Assembly: GCA_017562135.1 (NCBI GenBank)
Contig: QEYB01000466.1
Coordinates: 620,001-684,000, forward strand
Length of the DNA: 64,000 bases
DNA from: Dipylidium caninum
Taxonomy: Eukaryota > Platyhelminthes > Cestoda > Cyclophyllidea > Dipylidiidae
Direction of reading: 5' to 3'
Shown: one piece after another, positions 61,001 through 64,000 of the stretch
How the letters are laid out: every line of letters begins with the position of its first letter
Numbering within the stretch: position 1 is the first letter of the stretch
The notes under the pieces: generated by a model
The model's input: the letters and a program-made list of their open reading frames with translations, nothing else
Database searches by the model: none
Told to the model about the DNA's origin: nothing
Position numbers and translations under genes: made by a program

Positions 61001-63192
61001 AGCCACAACTTCAGGATAATCGGTGAGGCTGGACTGCGCTCTCCTTTGCCGAGAGGCCACCTTGATGAGCCTCTCTTGTCCACGAAGGGGGCTTTTTGCT
61101 GCTGCAGGTTGTTCACCGCGCTTACTGAGGCTTGCGCCTGGCTCCGACTGGCCGGTGTGGTTTGTGGGTACCAGTTCATCGGACAACTTCACGGCGTGAG
61201 ATCATGTGGAAGAGGCGCTCATAAGGCTGAGGGATGGACAGACTGACATACAGACAGGTGGACAGGTAGAAGGGGAAAACACACCGAGGGAATTCGATGG
61301 TGTCCCATGGATGGGGAAAGTTTGACTGGTGATGCTTGGCCTCGCCTCCGGAAAGGACCTTCAGTTTCGAGCATATGCTCGTGACTTAACGGTTTACGCG
61401 ACCTCAAGACGCGTCGAGGCGGCGTCCATACGCCACAGCCATCACCATTTTCTCCTTCTCCCCCTCCTCCTCCCCGTCTTTGGGGAACCATTTCTCTCAG
61501 ATGTGGTCGCCAAAGACGCGGTGCGTCGATCAAACCAGAGCACCTGGGGGCAACACAAGAAATATGGAAATGTTCTGCCTAGCCGATCCAGGAGAAACAT
61601 TACTAAGAAAAGTCGTTAAATAAACAAAACCCCCGTCCCCTCAGCCCCCCCCCTCCCCAGTCGCCTTTACGCCCTCCACGGCCGCCTTCCGTGGACACGT
61701 AAGGGCAAACTTCTAACCGCACGTCTTGCACGCAGGACTCAGCGGTATGCGAGTGCAAATTATACCGGTCACGTCAACAAGCATCTATCGGTTGGGCGCC
61801 GAGGTCTCCCTCCTCTGCACCATGGTGCCGAGCATGAGCCAGCAACTGCTCGAATCCACCCTCTACTGGGAGCTGTCACCCTCGATGACCATCATCAACG
61901 ATACCACCCTCAACATCTCGAGCCTGCCAGTGGGCAAGTACAATGCCGCCTGTTGGTCCAGTTCCCTCCTCGACCCCGTCTACGAGGAGTTCTACATCAT
62001 CGGTGAGTGCCAAGCCACACGCCCCACGCCCCACGCCCCACGTCCCACGTCCCACGCCCCACCCTTGGCACCAACCACCAACCAGCACCCACCCACCCCC
62101 ACCCACCAATTCGTCAGTCTCCCCGCCCCTCTCCCGCGTGCCCCGCCACACAGACTTCTTTGACACAGGCTAATGGCGGTGGAGGTGGTCAGCTCGGAGG
62201 TTTACGGAACTCAGTACTGTGCACCCGGATGGTGAGATACAAGGCCTCTTACCTATTCCACGGCACATCCACGTCGAGTGTCGCCTCGAACAGACGTGCC
62301 ACGAAGTACTGCATGGAAGGAGGGCGAGAGCGAGGGTCGGTGGGGCACCGTGGTGATCTGCCCCTCGGCGAGGCCGGGCGAGCGGGCAGGCGAGCGGGCA
62401 GGCGCGCGGGCAGGCGCGCGGGCAGGCGATCGGGGGGACTCCGTGTCCAGACGTATGGACGCGTCGAGGTCCAGAGAGGCCTTTGTCACCGTGCCGTAGT
62501 CATCGCAGTCGACCCACTTGCAACAGCACTCCCGCGCCCCTCGTGCAGCCCCACTATACCACAAGTTGCGCAGCCAGCGTGGTAGTCAGCTTCGCTGCCG
62601 TTGTGCTCTCGGCCAATCACAGACGCGACGTATCACGTGGCTGAGGTGATGGTACTTGATGAGACGTAGGCTGGGATGATTGTCCATGGAGGTGTATTGG
62701 CTCGGTGGGTTGTTGACCGTGTGTTTACTTGACTGGGCCAGCCAGTAGCCGCTATCTGTGGTCTGTCAGGCGGTAAAAGCGGTCCAGCGTAGCTTGATCG
62801 TCGCTGCTGAGTTAGACGTTGTGAAGCATCGTGATGTGTTGTGTTGTGCTACGCTGTGGTCGAGAAATGAAACCGTGCCTCAGTTTGAAGCATTCCACAC
62901 CCACACCCACCCCCACGCCTACCGCCACCACCAGCACCTCACCTCTTCTTTTACATCGAGGCAAGGAGGCGGGGCTGATGCTCGAACGTCCTGAGAAGAA
63001 GGCGTACGTGCATCAGGAAAAGAGGCCCGAGTGTGTCTGGAATGAAGACTGGATGAACCAACTGCCGGAACTCAAACCACAAACTGAAACCCACGATGTG
63101 GACATGGACTCGTGGATTAACAGCACAATCAACTGCACCTTCCAGATGGAAGACTTCCGAGATGAGTACATTGGGTTCCATAATTGTCGTCG
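51443..63192 (+). CDS. large secreted protein of diverged Ig-like modules
   Basis: Seventeen exons join in frame: 51443-51647, 51758-52015, 52874-53140, 53621-53839, 54752-54994, 55072-55335, 55567-56163, 56960-57229, 57317-57604, 57812-58036, 58344-58640, 59368-59658, 59853-60125, 60214-60471, 60789-61022, 61736-62002 and 62961-63192. They give at least 1562 residues. Exon 1 encodes a signal peptide (MFGVPLLLLFAYTPSNG). Every internal intron is phase 1, and each exon except the seventh encodes one module of about 75-100 residues. Most modules show the Ig pattern: Cys in an early strand, Trp or an aromatic after it, and a second Cys in Y/F-x-C about 40-60 residues later. Clear cases are INCTLGE, FQWVN and AYTCKF, or SLLCTMV, LYWEL and YNAACW. 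Modules differ strongly from each other. N-glycosylation sequons are common and no membrane segment is seen inside the window. The family is not recognised. Ig superfamily is an inference from pattern, and the last exon is uncertain. Confidence 0.7.
52119..52210 (+). other. possible short terminal exon of the Ig-module gene
   Basis: After acceptor TAATTTAG at 52117-52118, a phase-1-compatible frame reads RDKLVYGTTRVMFAHIRP, then FEICHM and a TAA at 52208-52210. Exons 1 and 2 plus this piece give a clean 184-residue secreted protein. Alternatively it is a decayed module skipped in the long product, since the exons on either side also join in phase. In-frame sequence after the TAA stays open to about 52350, which favours decay. 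Confidence 0.4.
52874..55335 (+). other. modules 2-5 of the Ig-module gene
   Basis: Four exons. Paired cysteines sit in FNCTLIN and IECYVEY (52874-53140), ICTVKSK and VVDCGAG (53621-53839), YACFWVT and IIHCAAF (54752-54994), and VVCTGN and RINCFAT (55072-55335). All are 1-1 exons. The 55072 exon was placed at acceptor CCTTTCAG because the nearer TTTATAG would break the phase. Confidence 0.62.
55567..56163 (+). other. double-length exon encoding two Ig-like modules
   Basis: 597 bases in one open frame, twice the normal exon size. The first half has CTVHCDSL and FDCYCNRTY. The second half has CPDLKCEHY, IYWNWQ, FCSVAP and YIQCYDF. It is flanked by phase-1 splice sites like its neighbours. The intron that separates modules elsewhere is missing here. 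Confidence 0.65.
56960..59658 (+). other. modules 8-12 of the Ig-module gene
   Basis: Five exons. Cysteine pairs are YRCFFM and LYCEKT (56960-57229), FTCTNS and SVRCLL (57317-57604), none in 57812-58036, LRCKATG, KWSNS and FCMIC (58344-58640), and LHCFVEI and YCRLKA (59368-59658). The intron between the first two is only 87 nt, a multiple of three, and has no stop in frame. Confidence 0.62.
62010..62076. repeat. CCCACGCC-type low-complexity repeat
   Basis: Short repeats of cacgccccacgccc and cacgtcccacgtccc in the intron before the last Ig-like exon. Open frames across it are artefacts. Confidence 0.85.
62378..62430. repeat. 10-bp minisatellite (gcgggcaggc)
   Basis: About five tandem units of gcgggcaggc with G/C variants, in the same intron. 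Antisense and sense translations give RAGRRAGRRAG-type artefacts. Confidence 0.88.
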
Positions 63193-63426
63193 GTGAGTTC
63201 CTTGTTGCCATGGCGGCTGTTCCAGGGCCGAGAGACGACGCTCCTTCTGCCTAGCAAGATTCAAGTCTCTGTCACACGGAGGCTTGGAAGGCGGTTGCCA
63301 AGCCCCTTCCACCAGCGTTTCGCAGAGGGCTGGAGACAGACCATCTCACGTGTCAGTCGAGTTGGTGCCGGTGAGCCATGCGCCAGAGCCTGAGTGCTGC
63401 CACGTCATCTGTCGCCTGTGTGGCAG

Positions 63427-63478
63427 GGCGGGTTGTGTGACTGTGCCGCTTCCACCGCCTTCTCATTTCATGCGCTAA
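63427..63478 (+). other. possible terminal exon of the Ig-module gene
   Basis: Acceptor TGTGTGGCAG at 63425-63426 is followed by a frame that fits the phase-2 donor at 63192 and adds AGCVTVPLPPPSHFMR and a TAA at 63476-63478. If correct, the protein has no membrane anchor. Weak: it rests only on phase and one splice site. Confidence 0.28.
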
Positions 63479-64000
63479 GTGCAGACTCAGACCTTGCCTG
63501 TTCCAACGCAGCCGACGAGGCGTCTCCTCGCAGACAGTCGGTGAGACGTGAAGACAGCGAAGGCGCTCTGCGTGTGTTTCACATCCGCGGCTCTGATCCT
63601 CGTGTATTCAGGGCTTCGGTTACCACTTCTCGTCTCTGCAGATGGCCATCTTCGCAAGCAGCGTCTCCTCACGAGCAGATGGACTCTCGGAAGATCATGA
63701 GGAGGGGCCAAGTGGCATTGGTTTGATGTCGTCCCCTCGACAGCCGATGCGCTCACTCACCCTCCGCCTGGTGTCAAATTCACACTCCTGACAGGTCATG
63801 CTTTTCTGCCAAGCAGGAAACCCGTAGGCGGCAAAATGTTCGCGACTCACCTGCAACTCACCACGTCTGGCGGCGGTAGTGCGGGAATCACACCTCTGTT
63901 GGGCGACCGCTGAACTAGCTTGGGGGAGGGAGGGAGGGAGGGAGGGGGAGGTGGAGGGGAGGGAGGGACGAGCGGCTGAGTGCTGAGTGCGACTAACCGT
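63479..64000. other. right end of the window
   Basis: No recognised gene. A GGGA microsatellite lies at 63926-63965. Further exons of the Ig-module gene could lie here or beyond the edge. Confidence 0.4.

Larger units (their letters stand above)
59853..63192 (+). other. modules 13-17 of the Ig-module gene
   Basis: These are the best Ig-like modules. 59853-60125 has INCTLGE, FQWVN and AYTCKF. 60214-60471 has IDCYVEP, FVWGW and NLSCSS. 60789-61022 has TCMWSYPWM and MTCSAEM. 61736-62002 has LLCTMV, LYWEL and AACWSS. 62961-63192 has ECVWNEDW and INCTFQM. The last exon ends in phase 2 (CG|GTGAGT), unlike all others. Confidence 0.65.

Noticed and set aside
62007..62585. 192-residue plus-strand frame
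   Set aside because: It spans the CCCACG and gcgggcaggc repeats in an intron and has no protein-like content.

Overview
The window is eukaryotic and looks like flatworm DNA, most likely from a tapeworm. The evidence is split genes with very short introns (42, 69 and 87 nt), GT-AG junctions that can be followed by eye, and strongly diverged metazoan families: p24/TMED, TIMP, SIX3/6 and paired-like homeobox genes, an SLC16-like transporter, and a large protein of Ig-like modules. The species call is an inference from gene style. Exons were joined by hand and no database search was run.

Layout. 101-931 (-) is a p24-family TMED4/9-type cargo receptor in three exons. 2688-6499 (-) is a four-exon TIMP-like gene with an unusual N-terminal extension. 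5108-22271 is copy 1 and 22272-37262 copy 2 of a direct tandem duplication of about 17 and 15 kb. Its edges cut two genes. The left edge lies in TIMP intron 1, so copy 2 carries an orphan TIMP exon 1 (23423-23675). The right edge lies inside an intronless MCT-type transporter gene, so copy 1 carries a truncated, frameshifted transporter (21597-22271) while the complete gene runs 36587-38071. Each copy also holds a paired-like homeobox gene with histidine at homeodomain position 50. Copy 1 (17004-20464) is open and spliceable; copy 2 (31866-35456) has three frameshifts. Copy 2 also contains an inverted 1 kb block flanked by two deletions relative to copy 1.

38534-39985 is a third, inverted and more diverged copy of about 1 kb from inside the duplicated unit. 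38072-46700 otherwise has low-complexity DNA and a few uncertain coding exons. 46719-48396 (-) is a clear SIX3/6 (optix) homeobox gene. 51443-63192 (+) is a gene of at least 17 exons. It starts with a signal peptide and continues as consecutive, strongly diverged Ig-like modules; almost every module is one exon flanked by phase-1 introns. It may end at 63478 or continue beyond the window.

The genes do not form one pathway. TMED acts in ER-Golgi traffic, TIMP and the Ig-module protein are predicted secreted products, the transporter is a membrane protein, and the two homeobox genes are transcription factors. The most notable parts are the fast-diverging Ig-module gene, the duplication with its mosaic divergence, and the His50 homeobox gene inside it.
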